This document shows positions 11,627 to 21,884 of a DNA stretch of 64,000 nt, piece by piece. The stretch lies in contig NZ_JAKNQL010000011.1 in the NCBI RefSeq assembly GCF_022662375.1, positions 161,652 through 225,651 on the forward strand, given 5' to 3'. A program made the translations under genes and the position numbers. This DNA is from Pseudomonas sp. CROZ-RG-20F-R04-15 (GTDB taxonomy: Bacteria > Pseudomonadota > Gammaproteobacteria > Pseudomonadales > Pseudomonadaceae). Position 1 is the stretch's first letter. Each line of letters begins with the position of its first letter. The notes under the pieces were generated by a model, which ran no database searches, was not told the DNA's origin, and saw only the letters and a list, made by a program, of their open reading frames with translations.

Positions 11627-13708
11627 TCAGACCACCGCTAACTGCTCGCCCCGCGCAATATCCTGCATGAATTTTTCCGCCGGCATCGGATGCCCGAGCA
11701 GATAACCCTGCAGCGAATCACAACCCAATTGAGTCAAGAACTCCTGCTGCACGCCGGTTTCCACGCCTTCAGCGACAATGCGCAAACCAAGCGCCTGCCC
11801 CAACGCGACAATCGCCGAGACAATCGCCGCATCGTCACTGTCATGCTCCAGATCGCGGACAAACCCACGGTCGATCTTCAGTTCATTGGCCGGCAACCGC
11901 TTGAGGTACATCAGGCTGGAATAACCGGTGCCGAAGTCATCGATCGACAGGTCGACGCCCATGTCCGACAACTCCTGCAACACCGTCATGCTCGCATCGG
12001 CATCGCTCATGGCCGTAGTCTCGGTGATTTCCAGGGTCAGGCTGTTGGCCGGCAAATGGTGAGTGGCCAGCGCCCTGGCCACGCTGCGCACCAGTCCCGT
12101 GTGGCAGAACTGCAACGCCGACAGATTCACCGCGATACGCCAGTCGGTATAACCGAGCACGTACCACTCGCGCATCTGCCGGCAGGCTTCGTTGAGCACC
12201 CATTCACCAATCGGAATGATCAGTCCGGATTTCTCCGCCAGTTCGATGAACTTGTCCGGCATCAGCATGCCGTGGACCGGATGCTGCCAGCGCAGCAACG
12301 CTTCAGCGCCGACGGGACGGCCATTGGCGGCGTCGAACTTCGGCTGGTAATGCAAGCTGAACTGACTGTGCTCCAGCGCCGCACGCAGGTCCTGCAACAA
12401 CTGCAACTGCTTGCGGGCGTTGTTGTTCATCGACGCGTCGAAGAAGCTGTAACCGTTTTTGCCGCCGCCCTTGGCGTGGTACATCGCGGCGTCGGCGTTC
12501 ATCAGCAGTTCCTGCGCGTTCTGGCCGTTCCCCGGGTACAGGGCGATGCCGACACTGGCGGAGATCTGCAAGTCATGCTCGGCGACACGGAACGATTGCG
12601 CGATCAGGCCGACCTGGCGTGCCGCCAGACCTAACGCGTCGTTGGGTTCGGCCAGACGCACCAGCAGCACGAATTCATCGCCACCGATCCGCGCCAGGGT
12701 ATCCGGGCCGCGCAAATCTTCGCGCAGACGCAACCCCACTTCGCGCAACAACTGGTCGCCCATGTGGTGACCGAACGCATCGTTGACCGGTTTGAAGCCG
12801 TCCAGATCGATGAACATCAAGGCAAAACAGCCACCCTGCTCATGAACCTTTTTCATTGCCTGATTAATGCGGTCGTCCAGCAGCATGCGGTTCGGCAGCC
12901 CGGTCAAGGTGTCGTGCAGGGCCAGTTGCGTGAGTTCGCGGTTGGCCACGGTCAGCGAGTGCGCCAGATCCGCCGTGCGCGCTTCGAGACGCGCGTCGAG
13001 AATCGAGGTCAGCAAGGCAATCGACAGCACCGCCAACGTGGTGATCAACACCAGGCTGTCGAGGCCGTTGCCCTTCAAGCCGTTGACCGTGGCACCACAG
13101 AAACTGCCATCAGGAAATTGCGCGGCAGCCATGCCGGTGTAATGCATGCCGACAATGGCGATGCCCATGATGATCGCTGCGCCGCCGCGAATCAGCCGCA
13201 CATAGGGAGAATGCTGACGCAAGCGGAAGGCGATCCACAACGCCGCCGCCGACGCACCGACGGCAATCAGCAACGAAGCGCCAAACAGCGTCGGGTCGTA
13301 GTCGATGCCCGGCGTCATGCGCATCGCCGCCATGCCGGTGTAATGCATGGCACTGATTCCGCTGCCCATGATCAGCGCACCGAATGCCAGTTGCAGCATT
13401 GGCAGTTTCGGCTGGCTGACCAACCACAAGGCGAACCCGCAGGACAGTACCGCGATCAGCAGCGACAGCGCGGTCAGGCTGATGTCATAGCCCAGATCGA
13501 TCGGCAGTTTGAAGGCGAGCATGCCAATGAAATGCATCGACCAGACGCCGATGCCCATGGCGAACGCACCACCGGCGGTCCAGAAATGCACCGCGCGGCC
13601 TTTGGCCGTGGCGATGCGACCGGTAAGGTCGAGCGCGGTGTACGAAGCGAGAATCGCCACGCACAACGAAATGAAAACCAGGGTGGAGGAATAACTACCG
13701 ATGAGCAT
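11627..13708 (-). CDS. mucR: MHYT-GGDEF-EAL cyclic-di-GMP protein, MucR-like
   Basis: 693 residues. Seven membrane helices (residues about 5-245) carry three MHYT-type motifs (SMHFIGM, AMHYTGM, GMHYTGM), thought to bind a metal and sense O2, CO or NO. A GGDEF domain follows with an intact RIGGDEF and the inhibitory RxxD site (RGPD) five residues before it. The EAL domain keeps EALLRW, NLSALQF, LEITETTAM, DDFGTGYSS, LKIDR and AEGVET, so synthase and phosphodiesterase sites both look intact. Length and order match MucR (PA1727), which supplies c-di-GMP for alginate synthesis; NbdA is the alternative. The ATG before LIGSYSS is preferred over a GTG six codons upstream. Confidence 0.9.
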   Translation of the reverse strand: MLIGSYSSTLVFISLCVAILASYTALDLTGRIATAKGRAVHFWTAGGAFAMGIGVWSMHFIGMLAFKLPIDLGYDISLTALSLLIAVLSCGFALWLVSQPKLPMLQLAFGALIMGSGISAMHYTGMAAMRMTPGIDYDPTLFGASLLIAVGASAAALWIAFRLRQHSPYVRLIRGGAAIIMGIAIVGMHYTGMAAAQFPDGSFCGATVNGLKGNGLDSLVLITTLAVLSIALLTSILDARLEARTADLAHSLTVANRELTQLALHDTLTGLPNRMLLDDRINQAMKKVHEQGGCFALMFIDLDGFKPVNDAFGHHMGDQLLREVGLRLREDLRGPDTLARIGGDEFVLLVRLAEPNDALGLAARQVGLIAQSFRVAEHDLQISASVGIALYPGNGQNAQELLMNADAAMYHAKGGGKNGYSFFDASMNNNARKQLQLLQDLRAALEHSQFSLHYQPKFDAANGRPVGAEALLRWQHPVHGMLMPDKFIELAEKSGLIIPIGEWVLNEACRQMREWYVLGYTDWRIAVNLSALQFCHTGLVRSVARALATHHLPANSLTLEITETTAMSDADASMTVLQELSDMGVDLSIDDFGTGYSSLMYLKRLPANELKIDRGFVRDLEHDSDDAAIVSAIVALGQALGLRIVAEGVETGVQQEFLTQLGCDSLQGYLLGHPMPAEKFMQDIARGEQLAVV

Positions 13709-13884
13709 GGGATTTCTCGTGGCCACCCAACGCGGACTGCGTCCATTCTCGGTCAGGCAAAGGCGGCGATTGTACTGATTGCACAGAAGAACGCACTGAC
13801 AAAGTAATCAAATGGCCATCAAGCCGATGAAACGCTCGTTTGATCGGCCGACGAGGCTCTGGCGCGGCGTTCACGGCTTTACCC

Positions 13885-14046
13885 GATCGTTCCCACGCTC
13901 TGCGTGGGAATGCCTCAGCGGACGCTCTGCGTTTTGATCGTTCCCACGCTCCGCGTGGGAATGTAGCCAGGGACGCTCCGCGTCCCCTCCAGAGCCGAAC
14001 GCGGAGCGTCCGTTGAGGCATTCCCACGCGGAGCGTGGGAACGATC
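13885..14046. repeat. Interspersed palindromic repeat, family 1, extended copy
   Basis: Contains two GATCGTTCCCACGCTC(T/C)GCG left arms in a row (from 13885 and about 13938), then GGACGC dyads and a single right arm ending GGGAACGATC at 14046. It looks like a repeat inserted into or recombined with another copy. It accounts for most of the 350-base gap between the MucR-like start and the opmB stop; nothing else is seen in that gap. Confidence 0.8.
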
Positions 14047-14060
14047 AGTGAAGCCAACCT

Positions 14061-15533
14061 TCAGCGGGTGTTATCGCTGACATCCAATTGTCCGTCCCAA
14101 CCGCCGCCCAGCGCAGCAATCAATTGCACGCTGGCGATCAAGCGGCTTTGCAGAATGTTCAGCACATTGCGCTCGTTGCTCAACGCTGTCGCTTGCACCA
14201 CCACCACATCGATGTAGGCAATCAATCCGGCCTTGTACTGGTTTTCCGTCAGGCGCAGGGAATCGCGGGCAGCATCCAGCGCTTCCTGGCGCACTGCTGC
14301 TTCGTCCTCGTAAACCTTGAGCTGCACCAGATAGTTTTCCACCTCACGGAAACCATCGAGCACAGTCTGGCGATACTTGGCCACGGTCTGATCGTAGACC
14401 GCTTCAGTGCGGTCGACTTCGGCCGAACGGATGCCGCCATCGAAAATTGGCAACGACAGTTTCGGCCCGACCGACCAGAAACGGTTCGGCAGGCTGATCA
14501 GGTTCTGCGACGTACTGCTGCTGTAGCCGCCACTCAAGCTCAACGACAGGTCCGGGTAATACGCCGCTTTCGCCACGCCGATGTTGGCGTTGGCCGCAAT
14601 CACCGAACGCTCCGCCGAGGCGATATCCGGGCGCCGCTCCAGCAACTGCGACGGCAGGCTCAATGGCACCTGCGGCAGCTTCGGAATGGTCTGCACTTCG
14701 GCAATGTTGAAATCCGCCGGCGCTTGCCCGGTCAGCACGGCAATCGCATTTTCGAACTGCGCACGTTGCCAGATCAGATCGACCAGATCGGCCTGGGTAC
14801 TTTTCAGCTGCGTCTGTGCCTGCGCGACCGCATCCCGCCCGGAAACACCCGCGCGGTATTGGTTTTGGGTCATTTTCAGCGACCGCTCATACGCCGCCAC
14901 CGTCGCTTCGAGCAGGCGCTTCTGCTGATCGATCACGCGCAGTTGCAGGTAGTTTTGTACCAGCTCCGATTGCTGGCTCAGGCGCATGGCCGCCAAGTCG
15001 GCAAAACTGGCCTGGGCGCTGGCCTCATCGGCTTCCAGTCCACGGCGCAGCTTGCCCCACACGTCCGCTTCCCAACTGACACCCAGCTCGGCGTTGTAGG
15101 TGTCACGTATCCCACTGGAGGAACTGCTCAGACTCGAACTGCTGCTGCCGGTGCCTTGGCTTGAGCGGGTTTTACCCAAGCTCAGATCGACACTCGGATA
15201 AAACGCCCCGCGCGCACTGCGTACCAAAGCCTGGGCCTGACGGTACTGGGCTTCCGACTGCGCGACTGTCTGGTTGGAACTGTTGAGTTTCTCGATCAGC
15301 CCGTTGAGCTGCTGATCGCCGTACAACTCCCACCAGGCACCCCGGGCCAGCGAATCGCTCGGGTTGGCCTGGGTCCAGCCCTCGGCTTCCTTGTACTGGG
15401 CAATTTCAGCGGTCTGCGGACGCTGGTAGTCCGGGCCGACGGCGCAGGCACTGAGCATCGCCACGCACAGCGACAGGCTCAGCAGACGCGAGCCGCGAAC
15501 AGTGGCCAGATTGAAAAGCGAACGGTCAGTCAT
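14061..15533 (-). CDS. opmB: RND efflux outer-membrane channel lipoprotein OpmB
   Basis: 490 residues. The signal peptide ends in the lipobox LSAC, with the lipidated cysteine at residue 30 (CAVGPDYQRP is typical of the OprM/NodT family). Two outer-membrane efflux repeats follow, with long coiled-coil stretches (SNQTVAQSEAQYRQAQALVR; RLTENQYKAGLIAYIDVV). A Ser-rich run near residues 130-145 is a low-complexity loop. It forms the trimeric exit duct for MuxABC. Its ATG overlaps the muxC stop by 4 bases, so it is the last gene of the operon. Confidence 0.93.
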   Translation of the reverse strand: MTDRSLFNLATVRGSRLLSLSLCVAMLSACAVGPDYQRPQTAEIAQYKEAEGWTQANPSDSLARGAWWELYGDQQLNGLIEKLNSSNQTVAQSEAQYRQAQALVRSARGAFYPSVDLSLGKTRSSQGTGSSSSSLSSSSSGIRDTYNAELGVSWEADVWGKLRRGLEADEASAQASFADLAAMRLSQQSELVQNYLQLRVIDQQKRLLEATVAAYERSLKMTQNQYRAGVSGRDAVAQAQTQLKSTQADLVDLIWQRAQFENAIAVLTGQAPADFNIAEVQTIPKLPQVPLSLPSQLLERRPDIASAERSVIAANANIGVAKAAYYPDLSLSLSGGYSSSTSQNLISLPNRFWSVGPKLSLPIFDGGIRSAEVDRTEAVYDQTVAKYRQTVLDGFREVENYLVQLKVYEDEAAVRQEALDAARDSLRLTENQYKAGLIAYIDVVVVQATALSNERNVLNILQSRLIASVQLIAALGGGWDGQLDVSDNTR

Positions 15534-18500
15534 AGCGGAGTTTCCAGAGCGGCATCAGTACGCACGCCACGCCATTTGTTGAAACGATGGCGCAGCTTGT
15601 CGAGATAGAGGTAAACCACAGGGGTGGTGTAAAGCGTCAGCACCTGGCTGAAAATCAGCCCGCCGATGATGGTCAAGCCCAACGGCTGGCGCATTTCCGC
15701 GCCTTCGGCTCGGCTGAGCAGCAACGGCAAGGCACCGAGAATCGCCGCCAACGTCGTCATCAGAATCGGCCGCAGACGCTGTAGACAGGCACTGCGAATT
15801 GACTCCAGCGGCGACAGGCCCTGATGACGTTCCAGTTGCAATGCGAGGTCGATCATCAGAATGGCGTTTTTCTTCACCACGCCAATCAGCAGGAACAATC
15901 CGAGCAACGAGATCAGACTGAATTCGCCGCCCAGCACATAGATCGACAGCAGCGCACCGACCCCGGCCGAAGGCAGGGTCGACAGGATCGTCAGCGGATG
16001 GATGTAGCTTTCATACAGCACGCCCAATACCAGATACACCGCCAGCAGCGCGCCGAGAATCATGAACGGTTGGCTCTTCTGCGTCGCGGCAAAAGCGTCG
16101 GCGGTGCCGGCCATTTTCGCGATGACATCTTCCGGCAGGCCGAGCTTGGCAATCGCCCGCTCGATGGCCGCACTGCCCTGCTCCACCGTCACGCCTTCAG
16201 CCATGTCGAAGGAAATGTCCTCGGAGGCAAACTGGCCTTCGTGGCTGACGCGGTCGTCTTCCAGGCTGTTTTCGTAATGGGCAAAGGTCGACAACGGCAC
16301 CCGCGCGCCATCGGCGGTAATCACCTGCACTTGCTTGAGCGTCACCGGATCCTGGGCGTATTTCGGATTGACCTCCATCACCACCTGATACTGGTTGAGG
16401 CTGTCGTAGATCGTCGAAATCTGCCGCTGGCTGTAGGCGTTGTTCAGCACGGCGGTGACCATGTTCATGTCGACACCGAGGCGTTTGGCCTGATCGCGGT
16501 CGACAATCAGTGTCACTTGCTGCGCACCGCGCCCTTCGCGGGCATCAATCGCGGTCAGTTCAGGCAACGCCCGCAGCGCGGCGACCACTTTCGGATACCA
16601 CTGACGCAGGGAACCGAGGTCCGCACTTTGCAGGATGTAACTGTACTGCGACGTGGTTTGCTCGCGTCCGCCGCCAAACTGCAGATCCTGATCCGCCATC
16701 AGCATCAGTTGCGCACCGGGGACCTTGGGCATTTCCTTGCGCAGGCGTTCGATGACTTTCTGCGCATTGAGCTGACGCTCCTTGATCGGTTTCAGACGTA
16801 CCAGCATGAAAGCGTTGTTGGTGCCGTTGGTGCCACCGATGAAACCGGCGACGCTTTCCACCGCTTCGTCCTTGAGCACGGCACGGCGGAAGATTTCCAT
16901 TTTCGGCTGCATCACGCTGAACGACAGGCCGTCGTCACCGCGCACAAAACCGATCAACTGGCCGGTGTCCTGCTGCGGCATGAAGGTTTTCGGCACCACC
17001 ACGTACAGCGCGACGTTGACGCCGACGGTGATCAGCAGACTGAGCAATGTCAGCCGACGGTGGCGCAGCACCCAGTCGAGGCTGGTCGCGTATTTGCCGA
17101 CCATCCAGTCGTTGGTGCGGCGGCTCCAGCGTTGCAGGCGGTTTTCCTGCCCCGGCGTGTGCGGCTTTAGCCAACGGGCGCAGAGCATCGGCGTCAGCGT
17201 CAGCGAAACCACCAGCGAGACAACAATGGCCGCCGCCAGGGTGATGGAAAACTCGCGAAACAGGCTTTCGACAATCCCTCCCATAAACAGGATCGACAAG
17301 AATACCGCCACCAGCGAAACGTTCATCGACAGCAAGGTAAAACCGACTTCCTTGGCCCCGAGGTACGCGGCCTGCATCGGTTTGACGCCTTCGTCGATGT
17401 GCCGGGAAATGTTCTCCAGCACCACGATGGCATCGTCCACGACCAGCCCGGTGGCGAGGATCAACGCCATCAGCGACAGGTTGTTCAGCGAGAAGCCGTA
17501 GAGGTACATCACCGCAAAGGTGCCGACCAGCGACACCGGCACGGCCAGTGTCGGAATCAGCGAGGCGCGGAAATTGCCGAGGAACAGGAACACCACCAGG
17601 ATCACCAGTGCCACGGCAATCAGCAGGGTCATCTCGGCTTCGTGCAACGTTGCCTTGATCACCGGCGAACGGTCCATGGCCAGATTCAGCTTCACGCTGG
17701 CCGGCAACACCGCTTGCAGTGCCGGCAGTTGCGCCTTGATCTCGTTGACCGTCTCGATGATGTTGGCGCCGGCCTGGCGGTTGATCACCAACAGCACCGC
17801 CGCGTCATCGTTGAAGAAGCCGCTGTTGTAGCGGTCCTCGACGCCGTCGCTGACCTTGGCCACGTCCTTGAGGCGCAGTGCGGCGCCGTCGGCATAGTGG
17901 ATGATCAGTGACTCGTAATCCTTGGCTTTCTCCAGCTGGTCATTGGCCTGGATCTGCCACAACCGTTGACCGTCCTCAACCGAGCCTTTCGGCCGGCGAA
18001 CGTTGGCATCGGCGATGGTCTTGCGCACATCGTCGAGCGCCACGCCGTACTGGTTGAGCGCCTGCGGTTCGAGCTCGATGCGCACCGCCGGCAGGGAACT
18101 GCCGCCGATCTGCACTTCACCGACGCCCTGCACCTGGGAGAGGCTCTGGGACAGAATGGTCGAAGCCAAATCGTAGAGCTGGCCTTTTTCCAGCACATCG
18201 GAGGTCAGCGACAGCACCATGATCGGCGCCTGCGACGGGTTGACCTTCTTGTAGGTCGGCATGCTGCGCATTCCGCTCGGCAACAGGTTGCGCGAGGCGT
18301 TGATCGCGGCCTGCACTTCCCGCGCGGCACCGTTGATGTCGCGGTCGAGGTCAAATTGCAGAATGACCCGGGTCGAACCCTGACTGGAACGACTGCTCAT
18401 GGTATTGACGCCAGCGATAGCGCCGAATGAGCGCTCCAGCGGTGTGGCCACAGTGGACGCCATAACTTCCGGGCTGGCACCGGGCAGACTCGCCTGCACG

Positions 18501-18637
18501 ACGATCACCGGGAAGTCCATTTGCGGCAGCGGTGCCACCGGCAACAGGCCGAAGCTGACACCGCCAAGAAGCATGATCGCCAGGCTCAGCAGCATCGTTG
18601 CGACCGGGCGCTTGATGAAAGGACCGGAGAGGTTCAT
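15530..18637 (-). CDS. muxC: RND efflux inner-membrane pump subunit MuxC
   Basis: 1035 residues with the twelve-helix RND layout. The proton-relay Asp pair is in GLVVDDAIVVLENI (TM4) and the Lys in GVVKKNAILMIDLAL (TM10). Large periplasmic loops follow TM1 and TM7. Order and length match MuxC/MdtC, the second pump chain of systems that use two different RND subunits. It overlaps opmB by 4 bases but is separated from muxB by 145 bases holding a REPIN, which is unusual inside this operon. Confidence 0.94.
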   Translation of the reverse strand: MNLSGPFIKRPVATMLLSLAIMLLGGVSFGLLPVAPLPQMDFPVIVVQASLPGASPEVMASTVATPLERSFGAIAGVNTMSSRSSQGSTRVILQFDLDRDINGAAREVQAAINASRNLLPSGMRSMPTYKKVNPSQAPIMVLSLTSDVLEKGQLYDLASTILSQSLSQVQGVGEVQIGGSSLPAVRIELEPQALNQYGVALDDVRKTIADANVRRPKGSVEDGQRLWQIQANDQLEKAKDYESLIIHYADGAALRLKDVAKVSDGVEDRYNSGFFNDDAAVLLVINRQAGANIIETVNEIKAQLPALQAVLPASVKLNLAMDRSPVIKATLHEAEMTLLIAVALVILVVFLFLGNFRASLIPTLAVPVSLVGTFAVMYLYGFSLNNLSLMALILATGLVVDDAIVVLENISRHIDEGVKPMQAAYLGAKEVGFTLLSMNVSLVAVFLSILFMGGIVESLFREFSITLAAAIVVSLVVSLTLTPMLCARWLKPHTPGQENRLQRWSRRTNDWMVGKYATSLDWVLRHRRLTLLSLLITVGVNVALYVVVPKTFMPQQDTGQLIGFVRGDDGLSFSVMQPKMEIFRRAVLKDEAVESVAGFIGGTNGTNNAFMLVRLKPIKERQLNAQKVIERLRKEMPKVPGAQLMLMADQDLQFGGGREQTTSQYSYILQSADLGSLRQWYPKVVAALRALPELTAIDAREGRGAQQVTLIVDRDQAKRLGVDMNMVTAVLNNAYSQRQISTIYDSLNQYQVVMEVNPKYAQDPVTLKQVQVITADGARVPLSTFAHYENSLEDDRVSHEGQFASEDISFDMAEGVTVEQGSAAIERAIAKLGLPEDVIAKMAGTADAFAATQKSQPFMILGALLAVYLVLGVLYESYIHPLTILSTLPSAGVGALLSIYVLGGEFSLISLLGLFLLIGVVKKNAILMIDLALQLERHQGLSPLESIRSACLQRLRPILMTTLAAILGALPLLLSRAEGAEMRQPLGLTIIGGLIFSQVLTLYTTPVVYLYLDKLRHRFNKWRGVRTDAALETPL

Positions 18638-18670
18638 TGACCGCGATCTCCGCCTTCACCGCAGATCCCT

Positions 18671-18758
18671 GTGGGAGCGAGCCTGCTCGCGAATGCGATC
18701 TTACATTCAACAAGGATGTTGCCTGATAGGCCGCTTTCGCGAGCAGGCTCGCTCCCAC
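18671..18758. repeat. REP doublet (REPIN) inside the mux operon
   Basis: GTGGGAGCGAGCCTGCTCGC at the left end and its complement at the right end flank a 42-base spacer. It occupies most of the gap between the muxB stop and the muxC start. As RNA it would form a long hairpin between two pump-subunit genes and could alter their expression ratio. Confidence 0.9.
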
Positions 18759-18782
18759 CTTGAATGTGCGATGCTCGCAAAG

Positions 18783-21700
18783 TCATACCGACACCTCTTC
18801 AGTGTCAGCATTGGTCTTGCCAAAGCGCCGACCGAGGCGGTCGAAATACAGGTAGATCACCGGCGTGGTGAACAGCGTCAGCACCTGACTCACCAACAGA
18901 CCGCCAACCATCACCAGACCCAGCGGCTGACGCAGTTCAGCCCCGGAACCGGTGGCGAGCATCAACGGCACCGCACCAAACAGCGCCGCCAGGGTGGTCA
19001 TCAGAATCGGCCGGAAGCGCAGCAGCGCGGCCTGATAGATCGCCTCCTGCGGCGCCATCCCCTGATTGCGCTCAGCATCGAGGGCGAAGTCGATCATCAT
19101 GATCGCGTTCTTCTTGACGATACCGATCAGCAGGATGATGCCGATGATGGCGATCATGCCCAGGTCATTACCACTGAGCAGCAACGCCAGCAACGCACCG
19201 ACCGCCGCCGACGGCAAGGTCGAGAGAATGGTGATCGGGTGAATGTAGCTCTCGTACAGCACGCCGAGCACGATGTACATGGTCACCACGGCCGCCAGAA
19301 TTAGCAGCAAGGTACTCGACAGTGACGCCTGGAACGCTTCGGCCGCACCCTGGAACTGGGTTTGTACGCCGACCGGCATGCCGATATCTTTCTGTACCTG
19401 CTCGATGACGTCGACCGCATGCCCCAGCGCCACGCCGGGCGCGAGGTTGAACGACATCATCACTGCCGGAAACTGGCCGATATGGGTAATCGCCAGTTGC
19501 GCCTGACGTTCTTCCACATGGGCCAGACTCGACAGGCGTACCTGTGCGCCGTCGGTGGTCTTGACATGAATCTGGTCCAGCGCCTGCGGGCCGATCTTTT
19601 CCCCGGCCTGAGCTTGCAGCACCACGCGGTACTGGCTGGCCTGGGTGTAGATCGTCGAGATCTGCCGCTGGCCGAAAGCGTCGTACAGTGCATCGGTGAT
19701 GTTCGCCACCGAAACGCCAAGGCGGGAAGCGGCATCGCGGTCGATCACCAGATAGACCTGCAAACCCTTGTCCTGCAAATCACTGGCGACGTCGGTCAGT
19801 TCCGGACGCTGCGCCAGCGCTTCGACCAGACGGCTGCTCCACTGGCTGAGCAGTTCGGAGTCCGGCGAGGACATGCTGAACTGGTATTGCGTGCGGCTGA
19901 CGCGGTCCTCGATGGTCAGATCCTGCACCGGCTGCATGAACAGGCGGATGCCGACCAGTTTGTCCAGTTGTGGTTGCAGGCGCGCAATCACTTCAGTAGC
20001 GGTCAGATCACGATCGCCATGGGGTTTGAGGTTGATCAGCAAGCGCCCGCTATTGAGCGTGGCGTTGTCGCCGTCGACACCGATGTAGGAAGACAGGCTC
20101 TGCACCGCCGGATCTTCGAGAATGATTTTCGCCAGTTCCTGTTGACGCTCACCCATCGCAGCGAAGGAAATCGACTGCGGCGCCTCGGAAATGCCCTGAA
20201 TCACCCCGGTATCCTGCACCGGGAAGAAGCCTTTCGGCACGACCATATAGAGGAATACGGTCAACGCCAGTGTGCCGATCGCCACCAGCAAGGTCAGTGG
20301 CTGGTGCTTGAGTACCCAGCGCAGCATCCGACCGTATTCGGCAATCATCCAGTCAATCACCGCACCACTGGCGCGGTAGAAACGGCCCTGCTCATGTTCC
20401 TCGGGTTCACGTTTGAGCAAACGTGCGCACATCATCGGCGTCAGGGTCAGTGAGACCACCAGCGAAATCAGGATCGCCACGGCCAGGGTGATGGCGAATT
20501 CGCGGAACAATCGCCCGACCACGTCGGCCATGAACAGCAACGGAATCAGTACCGCGATCAGCGACAGGGTCAGGGAAATCAGGGTGAAACCGATCTGCTT
20601 GGCGCCCTTGAGCGCGGCCTGCATCGGGCTGTCGCCCTCTTCGATGAAGCGCGCGATGTTCTCGAGCATGACGATGGCATCGTCAACCACGAAACCGGTG
20701 GCAATGGTCAGCGCCATCAGGGTCAGGTTATTGACCGAGAAACCGGCCAGGTACATCACGCCGAAGGTGCCGATCAGCGACAGCGGCACGGCCACCGACG
20801 GAATGATCGTCGCACTGGCGCGGCGCAGGAACAGGAACGTCACCATCACCACCAGGGCGATGGCGATGAGCAATTCGTGTTGCACGTCGGTGACCGAGGC
20901 GCGGATGGTTTGCGTGCGGTCGGTCAGCACGGTGACATCGAGGCCGGCCGGCAGGTTGTCGGTGATGCTCGGCAGCAGCGCCTTGATGCGGTCAACCACC
21001 TCGATCACGTTGGCACCCGGCTGACGCTGGATGTTGAGCAATACCGCCTGATTCTGGTTGGCCCACGCGGCGAGGCGTTCGTTCTCGGCGCCATCGACGA
21101 TTTCCGCAACGTCCTTGAGCCGCAGGGGCGCGCCGTTTTTGTAGGCGAGAATGAGGTTGGCGTAATCCTTGGGCGATGTCAGTTGGTCGTTGGCGTCGAG
21201 CATCGACACCCGGGTCGGGCCGTCGAAGTTACCTTTCGGCTGGTTGACGTTGGAGGCGCTGATCAAGGTGCGCACGTCCGACAGGTTCAGGCTGTTGGCG
21301 GCCAGCGCTTCCGGGTTGACCTTGATGCGCACGGCCTGACGCTGACCGCCGGCAATGCTGACCATGCCGACGCCGCTGATCTGGGCGATTTTCTGCGCCA
21401 TGCGCGTATCGACCAGGTCATTGAGTTTGGGCAGCAGCATGGTTTTCGAGGTGATCGCCAGGGTCAGCACCGGGGTGTCTGCCGGGTTGACCTTGTTGTA
21501 CACCGGCGGCGCCGGCAAATCGGTCGGCAGCAGATTGGTCGCAGCGTTGATCGCGGCTTGCACCTGTTGCTCGGCAACGTCCATGTTGATGTCGAGGCTG
21601 AAACGCAGGGTCAGCACCGACGCGCCGCCGGAACTGGTCGAGGCCATTTGCGTCAGGCCGGGCATCTGCCCGAACTGGCGTTCAAGCGGCGCGGTCACGG

Positions 21701-21884
21701 CACTGGTCATCACATCCGGGCTGGCGCCGGGATACAGGGTCATGACGCGGATGGTCGGGTAATCGACTTGTGGCAACGCCGATACCGGCAACAAGCGATA
21801 AGCGATCAGGCCGGCCAGAACAATGGCCAGCATGCTCAGGGTAGTGGCTACCGGTCGGAGGATGAACAGCCGCGAAATGTTCAT
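18783..21884 (-). CDS. muxB: RND efflux inner-membrane pump subunit MuxB
   Basis: 1033 residues, RND layout with the TM4 Asp pair in GFVVDDAIVMLENI and the TM10 Lys in GIVKKNAIMMIDFAL. The first helix is followed by LLPVSALPQVDYPTI, typical of the MdtB/MuxB branch. It works with MuxC as a hetero-oligomeric proton-driven drug pump. Its ATG overlaps the muxA stop by 4 bases. In P. aeruginosa MuxABC-OpmB exports novobiocin, aztreonam and macrolides; substrates here are inferred from orthology. Confidence 0.94.
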   Translation of the reverse strand: MNISRLFILRPVATTLSMLAIVLAGLIAYRLLPVSALPQVDYPTIRVMTLYPGASPDVMTSAVTAPLERQFGQMPGLTQMASTSSGGASVLTLRFSLDINMDVAEQQVQAAINAATNLLPTDLPAPPVYNKVNPADTPVLTLAITSKTMLLPKLNDLVDTRMAQKIAQISGVGMVSIAGGQRQAVRIKVNPEALAANSLNLSDVRTLISASNVNQPKGNFDGPTRVSMLDANDQLTSPKDYANLILAYKNGAPLRLKDVAEIVDGAENERLAAWANQNQAVLLNIQRQPGANVIEVVDRIKALLPSITDNLPAGLDVTVLTDRTQTIRASVTDVQHELLIAIALVVMVTFLFLRRASATIIPSVAVPLSLIGTFGVMYLAGFSVNNLTLMALTIATGFVVDDAIVMLENIARFIEEGDSPMQAALKGAKQIGFTLISLTLSLIAVLIPLLFMADVVGRLFREFAITLAVAILISLVVSLTLTPMMCARLLKREPEEHEQGRFYRASGAVIDWMIAEYGRMLRWVLKHQPLTLLVAIGTLALTVFLYMVVPKGFFPVQDTGVIQGISEAPQSISFAAMGERQQELAKIILEDPAVQSLSSYIGVDGDNATLNSGRLLINLKPHGDRDLTATEVIARLQPQLDKLVGIRLFMQPVQDLTIEDRVSRTQYQFSMSSPDSELLSQWSSRLVEALAQRPELTDVASDLQDKGLQVYLVIDRDAASRLGVSVANITDALYDAFGQRQISTIYTQASQYRVVLQAQAGEKIGPQALDQIHVKTTDGAQVRLSSLAHVEERQAQLAITHIGQFPAVMMSFNLAPGVALGHAVDVIEQVQKDIGMPVGVQTQFQGAAEAFQASLSSTLLLILAAVVTMYIVLGVLYESYIHPITILSTLPSAAVGALLALLLSGNDLGMIAIIGIILLIGIVKKNAIMMIDFALDAERNQGMAPQEAIYQAALLRFRPILMTTLAALFGAVPLMLATGSGAELRQPLGLVMVGGLLVSQVLTLFTTPVIYLYFDRLGRRFGKTNADTEEVSV

